64,000 bases of DNA from assembly GCF_900103615.1 (NCBI RefSeq), contig NZ_FNGW01000013.1:1-64000 (forward strand). Direction: 5' to 3'. This document shows, piece by piece, positions 36,902 through 47,134 of the stretch. A program made the position numbers and the translations under genes. Position 1 is the first letter of the stretch, and each line of letters begins with the position of its first letter. This DNA comes from Romboutsia lituseburensis DSM 797. GTDB lineage: Bacteria; Bacillota; Clostridia; Peptostreptococcales; Peptostreptococcaceae. The notes beneath the pieces are model-generated. The model saw only the letters and a program-made list of their open reading frames with translations, was not told the origin of the DNA and made no database searches.

Positions 36902-38002
36902 GTGAATATAAGAAAGAATAATGGTTTTACACTACTAGAACTTTTAGTTTCACTATCAATATTAACAATAGTGATTTTTGTAGGCTATAAAATAATAGAT
37001 AAATCTATTATATCTACAAAAAATCAAGGAAACATAAATAAAGGTCAATTAACGATGAATGATATAAATAATTATTTAAATAGAGACATTGAACAATCAA
37101 CATCTATTGAATTGGATTTAACAACCGTTAAAGAAGACAGTAGTAAATTGAATTTAGGTAGATTAGATGATGAATATATTCGATTTATAAATAGTACTCA
37201 ATCAAATAAATCAATGATATATACATATACAATAGTGTCTGATAATAAGGAAAATAAAGTAATAGCTAAATATATTACTAACATAGAGTTTAAAGATAAT
37301 AAATACAAATATAGCGTAAGTAGACATGATTCAAAAGATGTAAAAATTAATTTTACAAGTAATAGTATATTAAAAAGTACTAATTTACCACCGTTTATAA
37401 TAAAGGGAAAAAATCCTTATGAAGTTAGCATACAATACAATGGTAGATATGATAAAAATGTGAATCATGTATTTAATGTAACTTCTAGATATATTAAATC
37501 TGAAGATATAAGTATACCTCCTAAAGATCCTGAGGATCTACCATTAAAAGGAGATTTGATTTTTAAATATACTAAGACGAATGAAACTCAAAACTCAGGA
37601 GAGTATGAATGGTCCAAGGAAATAGAATGCAACATATTAGATGAAAAGGTCGAATCAAAATCTATTAAGAGAAATCATGGAGACTACAAAGAAAATTTTA
37701 ATATATTTATAAATACTGACAGTGGATATATGAGTTCGCATACGGGTGGAGATTTAGTTATGCCAATTAATAATGAAATTATTAAATATATAACAGGAAT
37801 AAAAATTTCATTAAGTGAAGGTTTAGAAGTACAAAATTTTTCAATTCCAAACTATTCAAGTCAAAAATTAAGTAGTGGTAAAGTATATGAATTTAGAGAT
37901 ATTTATAAAAATCAATATAATATAAGTGGGAATGTACATATAAGTAAATTATCTAATAGTAATAAGAAGAATACCATAATAGTTGATTTTATATATAAAT
38001 AA
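36902..38002 (+). CDS. Minor pilin between pilT and the prepilin peptidase
   Basis: A 366-residue prepilin with leader MNIRKNNG, cleavage site G/FTLLE with Glu5, and helix LLVSLSILTIVIFVGYKII. The body is long, beta-rich, with many Asn, Lys and Ser, and an acidic/proline linker (IPPKDPEDLPLKGD, about 205). GTG start at 36902 with GGAGGAG 6 bases before. In C. difficile the pilK gene lies before pilT; here a pilin-like gene lies after it. Whether this is a moved PilK-like protein or another subunit needs comparison. Confidence 0.75.
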   Translation: MNIRKNNGFTLLELLVSLSILTIVIFVGYKIIDKSIISTKNQGNINKGQLTMNDINNYLNRDIEQSTSIELDLTTVKEDSSKLNLGRLDDEYIRFINSTQSNKSMIYTYTIVSDNKENKVIAKYITNIEFKDNKYKYSVSRHDSKDVKINFTSNSILKSTNLPPFIIKGKNPYEVSIQYNGRYDKNVNHVFNVTSRYIKSEDISIPPKDPEDLPLKGDLIFKYTKTNETQNSGEYEWSKEIECNILDEKVESKSIKRNHGDYKENFNIFINTDSGYMSSHTGGDLVMPINNEIIKYITGIKISLSEGLEVQNFSIPNYSSQKLSSGKVYEFRDIYKNQYNISGNVHISKLSNSNKKNTIIVDFIYK

Positions 38003-38039
38003 AGATTTAGATAATATAAGTGAAAGTGGAGAAATTAAA

Positions 38040-38816
38040 ATGGAAATATATTTTATGATAGTATCTTTTATTATGGGAGTTGTTTTCGGTAGTTTTTATA
38101 ATGTATGCATATTTAGAATACCAGAAAAATTATCAATAATAAACCCTCCATCACACTGCTACAACTGCAATTCAAGGCTAAAACCTTTGGATTTAGTTCC
38201 AATACTTAGCTGGATTATGCTTAAAGGAAGATGTAGATATTGTGGTGAAAAAATTTCATATAGATATGTATTAATAGAATTTTTAACAGGAATATTATTT
38301 TTATTAGTTTTTAATAAATATGGATATAATATTCAAACTATATATTATTTAATATTTATATCAATGTTAATTATAATAACATTTATAGATATAGATCATT
38401 ATATAATTCCAGACTGTTTAATTATATTTGGAAGTATAGTAGCTATTTTAGCTAATATTTTAGGACAAGGAATAGGAATAAAAAATAGTTTATCAGGAGC
38501 ATTAATCTGCGGTGGTAGTATGCTAATTTTAACAAGTCTAATTGAATTTATAGTAAAAAAAGAAGTCATGGGTGGAGGAGATATAAAACTTTTTGCTATG
38601 ACAGGTTTATTTTTAGGCATTAGAGGTGGACTATTAACTATGCTACTTAGTATATATGTAGGAGCATTTTATGGAATTATTGTCATAGTTAACAGCAGAT
38701 TAAAAAAACAAGAGTACAATTCGATGATACCATATGGACCTTTTATTTCTATTGGAGCTTTAATGGTTGTTCTATGTGGAACTAATATAATAAGTTGGTA
38801 TACAGGGCTGTTTTAA
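38040..38816 (+). CDS. pilD: Prepilin peptidase / N-methyltransferase
   Basis: A 258-residue membrane protease that cleaves prepilin leaders and methylates the new N-terminus. GSFYNVCIFRIP near residue 16, a zinc-type CYNC ... CRYC pair (about 39-64) in the methylase loop, and catalytic aspartates in FIDIDHYIIPD (about 120) and MGGGDIKLF (about 180). About seven helices. The ATG at 38040 follows GTGGAG; an ATG at 37983 lies inside the preceding gene. The gene ends in its own small hairpin. Confidence 0.93.
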   Translation: MEIYFMIVSFIMGVVFGSFYNVCIFRIPEKLSIINPPSHCYNCNSRLKPLDLVPILSWIMLKGRCRYCGEKISYRYVLIEFLTGILFLLVFNKYGYNIQTIYYLIFISMLIIITFIDIDHYIIPDCLIIFGSIVAILANILGQGIGIKNSLSGALICGGSMLILTSLIEFIVKKEVMGGGDIKLFAMTGLFLGIRGGLLTMLLSIYVGAFYGIIVIVNSRLKKQEYNSMIPYGPFISIGALMVVLCGTNIISWYTGLF

Positions 38817-38826
38817 ACAGCCTTTT
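38806..38826 (+). terminator. Hairpin overlapping the pilD stop codon
   Basis: GGCTGTT pairs with AACAGCC around TTA, followed by TTTT. A modest terminator. Confidence 0.55.
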
Positions 38827-38915
38827 AATATTACAAAATTTGGAATTTAATAGAGTATTAAATATATTTATAAGTTAATAATTAATAATAGCCTTGCTAC
38901 TACTATTGATTAACT

Positions 38916-39545
38916 ATGATTTATATATTACTTATTTCGATAATAGCATCATATATTTCCAATAATCAAATTTATTCAATATGTGATGAAATAAAAAAGA
39001 GCAAAACAAACACTGTAATAATCTATACAGTAATTATATTAACAATGATTTCAATCTATCTTAAATATGGATTCACTATAGAATCTATAAAATATCTAAC
39101 ATTAATACCATTTATAGTAATAATTTCAATAATAGACTATCATACAACAGATATATATGATATAACAATACTTAGTGGTATAATAATTCAAGGTATAATT
39201 TTTATCTCAACATCAAATAAAGATTTAAATTCAGCAAGCCATATATCTGCAATGATAATAGGGCTTGTTTTAGCATATATAATATCAAAAATAACTAAGG
39301 GACTAGGTCAAGGAGATATAGGTTTATATAGCCTATGTTCTTTTACATTAGGACATGATTATGCTATATATTTAGTATCTCTATCATATATTTTAGCTTG
39401 TATATATTGTATATATATACTTTTTATGAAAAGTGATAAAATAAGAAAAATACCATTTGCACCATTTATATCATTATCAACAATAATTATAATGATGACC
39501 AATAATGATATATTAAAAATATATTTTGATATAATAGGCAATTAA
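38916..39545 (+). CDS. Second prepilin peptidase, A24 core only
   Basis: A 209-residue polytopic protein with the aspartyl A24 core: [11 protein letters not shown] (about 68-78) and [12 protein letters not shown] (about 129). It lacks the N-terminal methylase domain and its cysteines. It follows pilD, as PilD2 does in C. difficile. It may cleave without methylating, or serve some pilins only. No ribosome site precedes the ATG at 38916, so the start or the translation level is unsure. Confidence 0.75.
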   Translation: MIYILLISIIASYISNNQIYSICDEIKKSKTNTVIIYTVIILTMISIYLKYGFTIESIKYLTLIPFIVIISIIDYHTTDIYDITILSGIIIQGIIFISTSNKDLNSASHISAMIIGLVLAYIISKITKGLGQGDIGLYSLCSFTLGHDYAIYLVSLSYILACIYCIYILFMKSDKIRKIPFAPFISLSTIIIMMTNNDILKIYFDIIGN

Positions 39546-39558
39546 AGGAGGACGGAAA

Positions 39559-40119
39559 ATGTACGTAGTAGTAGGGTTAGGTAATCCAGGTAAACAATAT
39601 GATAAAACTAGACATAATGTAGGTTTTGATGTAATAGATATTCTTGCAAAGGAATATGGTATATCAGTGACGAAGATAAAACATAAGGCCTTAATAGGTG
39701 AAGGAAGAATAGGGTCAGAAAAAGTTTTACTAGTTAAACCACAAACATATATGAATTTAAGTGGAGAAACTTTAATAGATATATATAAATACTATAAAGT
39801 TGATTTGAGCAATATAATAGTAATATACGACGATATTGACTTAGATGTTGGAAAAATCAGAATAAGAAAAAAAGGCAGTGGTGGAACTCATAATGGAATG
39901 AGATCTATAGTTAAGTGTTTAGGGTCGACAGAATTTCCAAGAGTAAGAGTAGGTGTATCTAAGCCAATGCCAGGACAAGACTTAGCTGATTTTGTACTTT
40001 CTAGATTTAGAAAAGAGGAATCTATAGATTTAGAAAATGGTTTAGAAAAAGCATATCGTGCAGTTGATTGTATTATAAGAGAAAATATCGATATATCTAT
40101 GAACAAATACAACGGATAG
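39559..40119 (+). CDS. pth: Peptidyl-tRNA hydrolase
   Basis: A 186-residue enzyme that frees tRNA from dropped-off peptidyl-tRNA. [20 protein letters not shown] (residues 3-22, with catalytic His), [11 protein letters not shown] and [25 protein letters not shown] are typical. AAAGGAGG lies before the ATG. It marks the return to the Bacillus gene order (pth-mfd) after the pilus insertion. Confidence 0.96.
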   Translation: MYVVVGLGNPGKQYDKTRHNVGFDVIDILAKEYGISVTKIKHKALIGEGRIGSEKVLLVKPQTYMNLSGETLIDIYKYYKVDLSNIIVIYDDIDLDVGKIRIRKKGSGGTHNGMRSIVKCLGSTEFPRVRVGVSKPMPGQDLADFVLSRFRKEESIDLENGLEKAYRAVDCIIRENIDISMNKYNG

Positions 40120-40136
40120 TGAGAGGGGAATTTTAT

Positions 40137-43100
40137 ATGAATGATGTTTTTGTTTACCCTTTGCAGAATTCAAAAGAATATAAAGATGTTATAAATTGCA
40201 TAAAAAATAATAAGGGCTCATTACTAGTTAATGGCCTTTTACCAGTGCAAAAACCACATATAGCCTATTCTATATTTAAAGACTTATCTAGACAAACTGT
40301 CATAGTAGCAAGTAGTGATTTAGAAGCAAAAAAGGTATATGATGATTTAAGTTTTTATATGAAAGATAAAGTAGAGTATTTAGGTTACCAAGATATCTAC
40401 TTTTATAGCTTAGATGCAAAGGATAGAAATGAAGAAGCTAAGAAATTAAAAGTTTTATTAAAGCTAGCTAAAGGCGAAGAAATGATTTTAATAACGTCTG
40501 TAGAAGCTATATTAAAAAAATATATCCCTAAGGATATCTTATTAGAAAATATATTTACATATAAGATAGGGGATACAGTTAACCTTGATGATTTAAGTGA
40601 AAAATTAGTTTCACTTGGCTATGAAAGGGTTTCCAAAATAGAAGGTTTCGGTCAGTTTAGTATTAGAGGGGGAATTATAGATATATTTTCACTAGAATAC
40701 ACAAATCCGATTCGTATGGAATTATTTGATGATGAAATAGATTCTATACGAACTTTTGATGTTTTTACGCAAAAATCTATAGAAAAAATAAAAAAATTCT
40801 CAATAACTCCCTCAAGAGAGTTTATATATCCTGAAAAAATTGAGCAAGCCGTAGAAAGAATAAAAAAAGATACAACTAAATATACTAATGAAGATGTTTT
40901 TAGAAATATTGATAATATAGCAAATAAAACATATTTTGAAGGCGTTGAGAACTATATTGATTATGTTTATACATATGAAAATAAAAGTTTATTCACATAC
41001 CTTAAAGACAACGCTATCATATTTGTAAATGACATAAGCAGAGTAAAAGAAAGATGTGAAAACTATATAAATGAGTTTAAGGATAATTATAAGTTAAATC
41101 TTGAAAGAGGTTTAGCATTAAAGAGCCAAGGTAATTTGTTGTATCATTATAGCGATCTAGAGTTTATTATAAATGATAAAAAGTTAGTCTTAAATACATT
41201 AATTCCAAAACAAATAAATGATTTTAATATAAATTCAGTTATAAATTTTGAAGCTAGAGAAATACCTACTTTTAATGCTAAAGTAGATGTTTTAGTAGAA
41301 GAGCTAAATAGATTAAAATACAATGGATATAAAATTATTTTAGCTACAAACACATTGGAAAGAGCTAAAAAGATAAATTCTGAATTATTAGATTTAGGTT
41401 TAGAAACAACTATATCTAAAAGTAGAGATATGGAAATAAAATCATCTCAAATAATAGTTATACCAGCGCGTATAAGCAGTGGTTTTGAGTATAAATCAAT
41501 TAAATTTGCTGTTATAACAGATAATGAAATGATAGGGGTTCATAAAAGAGGATCTAGCTCTAAGTCTAAAAAATCTAAAAAAGGTAAAAAAATAGACTCT
41601 TTCTTAGATTTAAATGTAGGGGATTATGTTGTTCATGAAAATAGTGGTGTAGGTAGATATACTGGAATTGAGCAAATCACTGTAAATGCTATAAAGAAAG
41701 ATTACATGAAAATAGTTTACCAAGGTGGAGATAACCTATATGTACCTATTGATCAAATGGATAAAGTTCAAAAATATATAGGTGTTGAAGAAGATAAAGT
41801 AAAGCTAAACAAACTTGGAACAAATGAATGGACAAAAGCTAAAGCTAAAGTTAAAAAAGAAATAGAAGATATGACAAAAGATTTAATAGAACTTTATGCT
41901 AAGCGTGAAAAAGTTAAAGGTTATAAGTTTAGTAAAGATACTACTTGGCAATCAGAGTTTGAGTCACTATTCCCACACCAAGAAACAGATGATCAGCTAA
42001 AAGCTATAGAAGATACGAAGAAAGATATGGAGTCTAATAAGGTAATGGACAGACTTGTCTGTGGAGATGTTGGATATGGTAAAACGGAAGTAGCTATAAG
42101 AGGTGTTTTTAAGGCTTGTATGGACCAAAAACAAGTTGCAGTATTGGTTCCAACAACAATACTAGCTCAACAACATTACAATACGTTTAAAGAAAGATTT
42201 GAGAACTATCCTATAAGAGTTGAGGTGTTAAGTAGATTTAAAACGCCTAAACAACAAAAGCAAATTATAGAAGATGCTAAAAAAGGATTAGTAGATGTAT
42301 TAATTGGTACTCATAGAATAGTATCTAAAGATATAAATTTACCTAATTTAGGATTGGTAGTTATAGATGAAGAGCAGAGATTTGGAGTTAGACATAAAGA
42401 AGCATTAAAGAAAATTAAGTCTACAGTAGATGTTTTGACTTTATCAGCAACACCTATTCCGAGAACACTACATATGTCTTTAAGTGGAATAAGAGACATG
42501 AGTGTTATAGAAGAACCACCTCAAGAAAGACATCCTGTAATAACTTATGTTACAGAAGCTAAGGAAAGTGTAATACAAGATGAGATAGAAAGAGAACTTG
42601 GTAGAGGTGGACAGGTATTCTTTATTTATAATAGGGTTGAACATATTGAAGAAATGGCAAGTATGATACAAAGACTAGTACCAGATGCAAGAGTTGCAGT
42701 AGCACATGGTAGAATGACATCTAAAGCTCTTGAAAATATAATTTTAGGATTTTTAAATAAAGAATTTGATGTTTTAGTTTGTACAACAATAGTAGAAACA
42801 GGTATGGATATATCTAATGCCAACACTATGATTATATACGATGCAGATAAGATGGGGCTTGCGCAACTTTATCAGTTAAGGGGTAGAGTTGGAAGGAGTT
42901 CTAGACAAGGTTATGCATACTTAATGTATGAAAAAGACAAAGTTCTTAGTGAAATAGCTGAGAAAAGATTAAAAGCTATAAGAGAATTTACTGAATTTGG
43001 ATCAGGATTTAAAATAGCTATGAGAGATTTAGAAATAAGAGGGGCAGGTAATATACTTGGTTCTCAACAACATGGACATATGGCTATAATAGGTTACGAT

Positions 43101-43523
43101 TTATATGTAAAAATGTTAAATGAGGCTATTAAGAAAGTTAAAGGTGAATTTGTTCATGAAGAATTAGATGTAGAAATAGATTTAGGTGTAAATGCATATA
43201 TTCCAGATAGTTATATAAGCGATGAATTAATTAAAATAGAAATGTATAAAAAAATTGCATCTATAGAATCTAAGGAAGATATGGATGAAATACAAGAAGA
43301 GTTAGTTGATAGATTCTCAGATATACCAAAATCAGTTCAATGTTTACTTAGAATAGCTTATATTAAGACTTTATGTAAAAAACTTAAAATCGAAAAAATA
43401 AGACAAGTAAAAGATGAAATATTACTGGTTCCTACGACAAGGTATAAAACAAAGGAAAAAATAGGGTATAATATAGTAGTAGAATTAGAAGAACTTCTAG
43501 AAAAAATGTGTAGTGTAAAATAA
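40137..43523 (+). CDS. mfd: Transcription-repair coupling factor
   Basis: A 1128-residue SF2 translocase. The UvrB-like N-terminal region (about 1-330, with GFGQFSIRGGIIDIFS), RNA polymerase-interacting domain (about 480-540, LNVGDYVVHENSGVGRY), helicase motifs GDVGYGKTEVAIR (Walker A), DEEQRFG (DEEQ box), LSATPIPRT and QLRGRVGRS, and a C-terminal domain. It removes stalled RNA polymerase and recruits UvrA. The ATG at 40137 follows GAGAGGGG. A frame extends upstream into pth but is not the likely start. Confidence 0.96.
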   Translation: MNDVFVYPLQNSKEYKDVINCIKNNKGSLLVNGLLPVQKPHIAYSIFKDLSRQTVIVASSDLEAKKVYDDLSFYMKDKVEYLGYQDIYFYSLDAKDRNEEAKKLKVLLKLAKGEEMILITSVEAILKKYIPKDILLENIFTYKIGDTVNLDDLSEKLVSLGYERVSKIEGFGQFSIRGGIIDIFSLEYTNPIRMELFDDEIDSIRTFDVFTQKSIEKIKKFSITPSREFIYPEKIEQAVERIKKDTTKYTNEDVFRNIDNIANKTYFEGVENYIDYVYTYENKSLFTYLKDNAIIFVNDISRVKERCENYINEFKDNYKLNLERGLALKSQGNLLYHYSDLEFIINDKKLVLNTLIPKQINDFNINSVINFEAREIPTFNAKVDVLVEELNRLKYNGYKIILATNTLERAKKINSELLDLGLETTISKSRDMEIKSSQIIVIPARISSGFEYKSIKFAVITDNEMIGVHKRGSSSKSKKSKKGKKIDSFLDLNVGDYVVHENSGVGRYTGIEQITVNAIKKDYMKIVYQGGDNLYVPIDQMDKVQKYIGVEEDKVKLNKLGTNEWTKAKAKVKKEIEDMTKDLIELYAKREKVKGYKFSKDTTWQSEFESLFPHQETDDQLKAIEDTKKDMESNKVMDRLVCGDVGYGKTEVAIRGVFKACMDQKQVAVLVPTTILAQQHYNTFKERFENYPIRVEVLSRFKTPKQQKQIIEDAKKGLVDVLIGTHRIVSKDINLPNLGLVVIDEEQRFGVRHKEALKKIKSTVDVLTLSATPIPRTLHMSLSGIRDMSVIEEPPQERHPVITYVTEAKESVIQDEIERELGRGGQVFFIYNRVEHIEEMASMIQRLVPDARVAVAHGRMTSKALENIILGFLNKEFDVLVCTTIVETGMDISNANTMIIYDADKMGLAQLYQLRGRVGRSSRQGYAYLMYEKDKVLSEIAEKRLKAIREFTEFGSGFKIAMRDLEIRGAGNILGSQQHGHMAIIGYDLYVKMLNEAIKKVKGEFVHEELDVEIDLGVNAYIPDSYISDELIKIEMYKKIASIESKEDMDEIQEELVDRFSDIPKSVQCLLRIAYIKTLCKKLKIEKIRQVKDEILLVPTTRYKTKEKIGYNIVVELEELLEKMCSVK

Positions 43524-43547
43524 TTTAAAATAAGAGAGGGTGTTTAG

Positions 43548-44555
43548 ATGTTAAAGAAACTAATGTCAGTAGCAGTATCTTTAGTAATGTGTGTAACAAT
43601 GACTGCTTGTTCAAGTGGGGCAAAAACTAATGGTATAGTAGCTACAGTAAATGGAAAAGAAATAACAGCAGGAGACTATGAAAAAACGCTAGCTTTATAT
43701 AAACAATCAGTAGAGGGTATGTATGGAGCATCAGTATGGGAAACTGAAATAGAAAAAGGGGTAAAATATAAAGATACATTTAAAAATGATATGCTTAAAC
43801 AAATGGTAAATGTAGAAGTAGTATGTGAAGATGCTAAAAAGCAAAAAATAGCACCTTCAAAAGAAGAGGTTGATAAAGCTTTCAAAGAACTAAAGAAAAG
43901 CATAGATAAAGATGAAGAATATAAAAAGAATTTACAAAAATTAGGTATAAGTGATGAATACTTAAAACAACAACAAGAACAAGATTTAACTATAAAAAAA
44001 TACAAAGAGAATTTTGATAAGACAACTAAAATTTCAGATGAAGAGATAGAAAAATACTATAATGATCATAAAAAAGAGTACTACAAGGATGAAGTAAAAG
44101 CATCACATATATTAATATCAACTACAGATAAAGATGGTAAGCCTTTATCAGAAGAAAAGAAAAAAGCAGCTAAGAAAAAAGCAGAAGATTTACTTAAAAA
44201 AGCAAAAGCAGGAGATGAATTTGCAGCTTTAGCAAAAGAAAATTCTGATGATCCAGGATCAGGAAGTCAAGGTGGAGATTTAGGTTATTTTGGAAAAGGA
44301 AAAATGGTGCCAGAGTTTGAAAAAACAGCATTTTCTTTAAAAGTAGGTGAAATATCAGATATAGTTGAATCTCAATTTGGATACCATATAATAAAAGTAA
44401 CTGATAAAGTAAATGAACAAACGCCACTTAAAGATGTAAAAGATTCTATAAAAACTACTTTATTAACAGAAAAATTTAACAAGAAAATAGAAACTCTTGC
44501 AAAAGAAGCTAAAGTAGAAAAAAATGAGAATGTAATTAAAAAAATTAAATTTTAA
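43548..44555 (+). CDS. prsA: Peptidyl-prolyl isomerase lipoprotein, PrsA-type
   Basis: A 335-residue lipoprotein. The signal peptide ends in the lipobox MTAC, with the lipidated Cys at residue 21. A chaperone-like N-terminal helical region, a parvulin domain (about 180-275, ASHILIS ... GGDLGYFGKGKMVPEFEKTAF) and a Lys-rich tail follow. Members fold exported proteins outside the membrane. GAGAGGG before the ATG. It lies between mfd and spoVT, as in C. difficile. Confidence 0.93.
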   Translation: MLKKLMSVAVSLVMCVTMTACSSGAKTNGIVATVNGKEITAGDYEKTLALYKQSVEGMYGASVWETEIEKGVKYKDTFKNDMLKQMVNVEVVCEDAKKQKIAPSKEEVDKAFKELKKSIDKDEEYKKNLQKLGISDEYLKQQQEQDLTIKKYKENFDKTTKISDEEIEKYYNDHKKEYYKDEVKASHILISTTDKDGKPLSEEKKKAAKKKAEDLLKKAKAGDEFAALAKENSDDPGSGSQGGDLGYFGKGKMVPEFEKTAFSLKVGEISDIVESQFGYHIIKVTDKVNEQTPLKDVKDSIKTTLLTEKFNKKIETLAKEAKVEKNENVIKKIKF

Positions 44556-44651
44556 ATAAAAAATTAATAATATAAAATAGTAAAAAGTAACTTACATATG
44601 GGTAAATTGTAAGATTATTGAAGTCTATCATATATTAATTTACAATATTTG

Positions 44652-44682
44652 AAAAGCTATGTAATAATACATAGCTTTTTTT
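44652..44682 (+). terminator. Terminator after prsA
   Basis: AAAAGCTATGTA pairs with TACATAGCTTTT around ATAA, then further T. Confidence 0.85.
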
Positions 44683-44745
44683 GTATATTTTTCTTAACAT
44701 TGGTAAAAATAAGCCTAAAGTTACTAATGGAGGGATAAATTATAT

Positions 44746-45285
44746 ATGAGAGCGACAGGAATAGTTAGAAGAATAGATGATTTAGGAAGAGTTGTTATTC
44801 CAAAGGAAATAAGAAAAACTTTAAGAATTAGAGAAGGAGATCCTTTAGAAATATTCACTGCTAAAGACGGTGAAGTAATTCTTAAAAAATATTCACCTAT
44901 TGGAGAATTAAATGAATTCTCACAAGAATATACAGAAACTTTAGGAGAAACTTTAGGATATGGAATAGTTGTAACTGATTTAGATTCCATAATAGCTGTT
45001 TCTAAATTACCTAAGAAAGACTATAAAGAAAAAAGCATAAGTGATGAACTTGAGCAATTAATAGAAAATAGGGAAGTTAAATATGCTAAAGATAATAAAA
45101 TTTTACCTTTACATAAAGATGACCCTATGGAATATGCAAAACAAATAATAATGCCTATAGTTAGCTCTTCAGGAGACTGTATAGGATCTATAGTATTAGT
45201 ATCTAAGGAATCAGATGGAATATCTGAGACAGAAGAAAAGATTCTAAAAATTGCAGCTAATTTCTTAGGAAAACAAGTTCAATAA
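44746..45285 (+). CDS. spoVT: Stage V sporulation regulator SpoVT
   Basis: A 179-residue AbrB-type regulator. The N-terminal swapped-hairpin DNA-binding domain (ATGIVRRIDDLGRVVIPKE) is followed by a GAF-like domain (about 55-175). In Bacillus it shapes the sigma-G regulon in the forespore. Length matches the family. No clear sigma-G site could be read upstream. AATGGAGGG ribosome site, own terminator. Confidence 0.95.
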   Translation: MRATGIVRRIDDLGRVVIPKEIRKTLRIREGDPLEIFTAKDGEVILKKYSPIGELNEFSQEYTETLGETLGYGIVVTDLDSIIAVSKLPKKDYKEKSISDELEQLIENREVKYAKDNKILPLHKDDPMEYAKQIIMPIVSSSGDCIGSIVLVSKESDGISETEEKILKIAANFLGKQVQ

Positions 45286-45298
45286 TTAATTTATTTTT

Positions 45299-45328
45299 AA
45301 AAGACCCTAAATTTTTTAGGGTCTTTTA
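45299..45328 (+). terminator. Terminator after spoVT
   Basis: AAAAGACCCTAA pairs with TTAGGGTCTTTT around a short loop. Confidence 0.85.
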
Positions 45329-45407
45329 AAGTTATAGTAATATATTGAATACACTATTGAATATATGATATATTAAAGCTTGTTATATAAAAAATGGAGG
45401 TTATGTT

Positions 45408-47018
45408 ATGGGGAACAAGAATAAAGACTCTTTCTTAAGAGGCGCTTTTATACTTGGACTAGCGGGGATAATTGTTAAAATAATAGGAGGCTTTTTTAGA
45501 ATTCCTCTAGGCAATATGATAGGGGAAGATGGTATGGGGTATTATCAAGCGGCATATCCTGTCTATACATTATTTTTAACATTAGCAACAGCAGGTTTTC
45601 CGACTGCATTAGCAAAACTAGTTTCAGAGAAATCAGCAATAGGTGATTATAAAGGTGCTCAGAAAATATTTAAAGTTTCATACACGGTACTTTTTATGAC
45701 GGGGCTTATTGCATTTTGTATATTTTTCTTTGGAGCAAATTATATAGTAAATAATATAATGGGAAACCCAGGTGCATATTATGCAATGATTGCGATTTCA
45801 CCAGCTCTTTTATTTGTACCAATAATGTCTTCTTATAGAGGATATTTCCAAGGTAGAAAAGAAATGACTAAGATAGCTATTTCTCAAATTGCAGAACAGT
45901 TCTTTAGAGTTGCGTTAGGTTTATGGTTAGCATATTATCTAATGGAGGCTAGAGGGCCTAAACTAGGGGCAGCAGGGGCTATAACAGGAGCAACTGTAGG
46001 TGCAATAGCATCAATTACATATTTGATATTAGCGTATCTAAGAGAAGGTAAAAAACGAAAATTAGAGATAAAGTCAAGTCAGCATTTTAGAGATGAATCA
46101 GTAGGTAGAATTTTAAAGAAAATACTTGTGGTAGCTATACCTATAACAATAGGTGCATCTGTTATGCCATTAGTAAATATGGTAGATAATGTAATTGTTA
46201 TAAAAAGGCTTGTAGCAGCTGGTTATAGCTTAAAAGAAGCAAATGCTATGTTTGGACAATTAACTGGATTTGCAATGGCTATAATAAATTTACCATCAGT
46301 CATAACAATAGCTATGAGTATGAGTTTAGTACCATCAATATCGGAATCTTATGCTATAGGAAATAAAGTAAAAGCTAGAAAGGATACACAAAGTGCTACA
46401 AAGGTAACTCTATTAATGGTTTTACCAGCGGCATTTGGGATAGCAGCTTTGGCAATACCTATAATGCAACTTTTATATCCAAAACAGCCTGAAATGGTTG
46501 GTAATTTATTACTAGTTCTTACTCCCTGTGTAATATTTTTAGGTCTAATGCAAACGATGAATGGGATATTACAAGGCATGGGAAAACCAATGGTTCCCGT
46601 AGTAGCGTTAGGTGCAGGAATGTTGTTTAAAATAATAATAAGTTATACATTAACATCAGTACCTACAATAAATGTTTTCGGATCTGCATTAGGTACTATT
46701 TCAGCATACTTTATCGCGGTATTAATTGAATTACATTACATAAAAAAATCTATGAATATTAAATTTTCAATAAAAGATTTTATATTAAGACCTTTAATAA
46801 CTGTTTTAACTATGTTTGTAGTTGTTAAATTAAGTTATGGATTCTTAACAAACATAATAGGCAGTAAATTATCTACAGTAGTTTCGATTGGCATAGGAGC
46901 AGCTATATATGGTATAGTAATTATATTAATAGGCGGAATAAGTAAAGAAGAACTTTTAACAATTCCAAAAGGTGATAAAATTTATAAAATACTTAAAAAA
47001 TTTAACCTGATGAGGTAA
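45408..47018 (+). CDS. spoVB: Lipid II flippase-like MOP protein, stage V sporulation protein B
   Basis: A 536-residue polytopic protein with about 14 helices of the MOP/MATE superfamily. Landmarks are FFRIPLGNMIGEDGMGYYQAAYP near the N-terminus and SYRGYFQGRKEMTKIAISQIAEQ (about 145). Family members are linked to peptidoglycan precursor transport and spore cortex synthesis. TGGAGG ribosome site. Its place before the mazG-type gene matches Bacillus yabM. It may also act in vegetative wall synthesis, since the family includes MurJ-like proteins. Confidence 0.88.
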   Translation: MGNKNKDSFLRGAFILGLAGIIVKIIGGFFRIPLGNMIGEDGMGYYQAAYPVYTLFLTLATAGFPTALAKLVSEKSAIGDYKGAQKIFKVSYTVLFMTGLIAFCIFFFGANYIVNNIMGNPGAYYAMIAISPALLFVPIMSSYRGYFQGRKEMTKIAISQIAEQFFRVALGLWLAYYLMEARGPKLGAAGAITGATVGAIASITYLILAYLREGKKRKLEIKSSQHFRDESVGRILKKILVVAIPITIGASVMPLVNMVDNVIVIKRLVAAGYSLKEANAMFGQLTGFAMAIINLPSVITIAMSMSLVPSISESYAIGNKVKARKDTQSATKVTLLMVLPAAFGIAALAIPIMQLLYPKQPEMVGNLLLVLTPCVIFLGLMQTMNGILQGMGKPMVPVVALGAGMLFKIIISYTLTSVPTINVFGSALGTISAYFIAVLIELHYIKKSMNIKFSIKDFILRPLITVLTMFVVVKLSYGFLTNIIGSKLSTVVSIGIGAAIYGIVIILIGGISKEELLTIPKGDKIYKILKKFNLMR

Positions 47019-47032
47019 TATAAGAATATATA

Positions 47033-47080
47033 TACAAATAAGGGAAATACTTATAAATGATTAAATTTCCTTTATTTGTA
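47033..47080 (+). terminator. Stem-loop after spoVB
   Basis: TACAAATAAGGGAAAT pairs with ATTTCCTTTATTTGTA (one G-U) around a 16-base loop. T residues are in the stem rather than after it, so strength is unsure. Confidence 0.55.
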
Positions 47081-47134
47081 TTAAAATATGTATAAAATTT
47101 ACCAAATTTGAAAAAAACTAAGAGGAGTGACATT

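Noticed and set aside
45344-45375. Possible sporulation sigma-factor promoter (TGAATA and TATATTA) before spoVB
   Set aside because: The spacing is right but the -10 has two mismatches, and the direct repeat of TTGAATA in AT-rich DNA makes chance likely.
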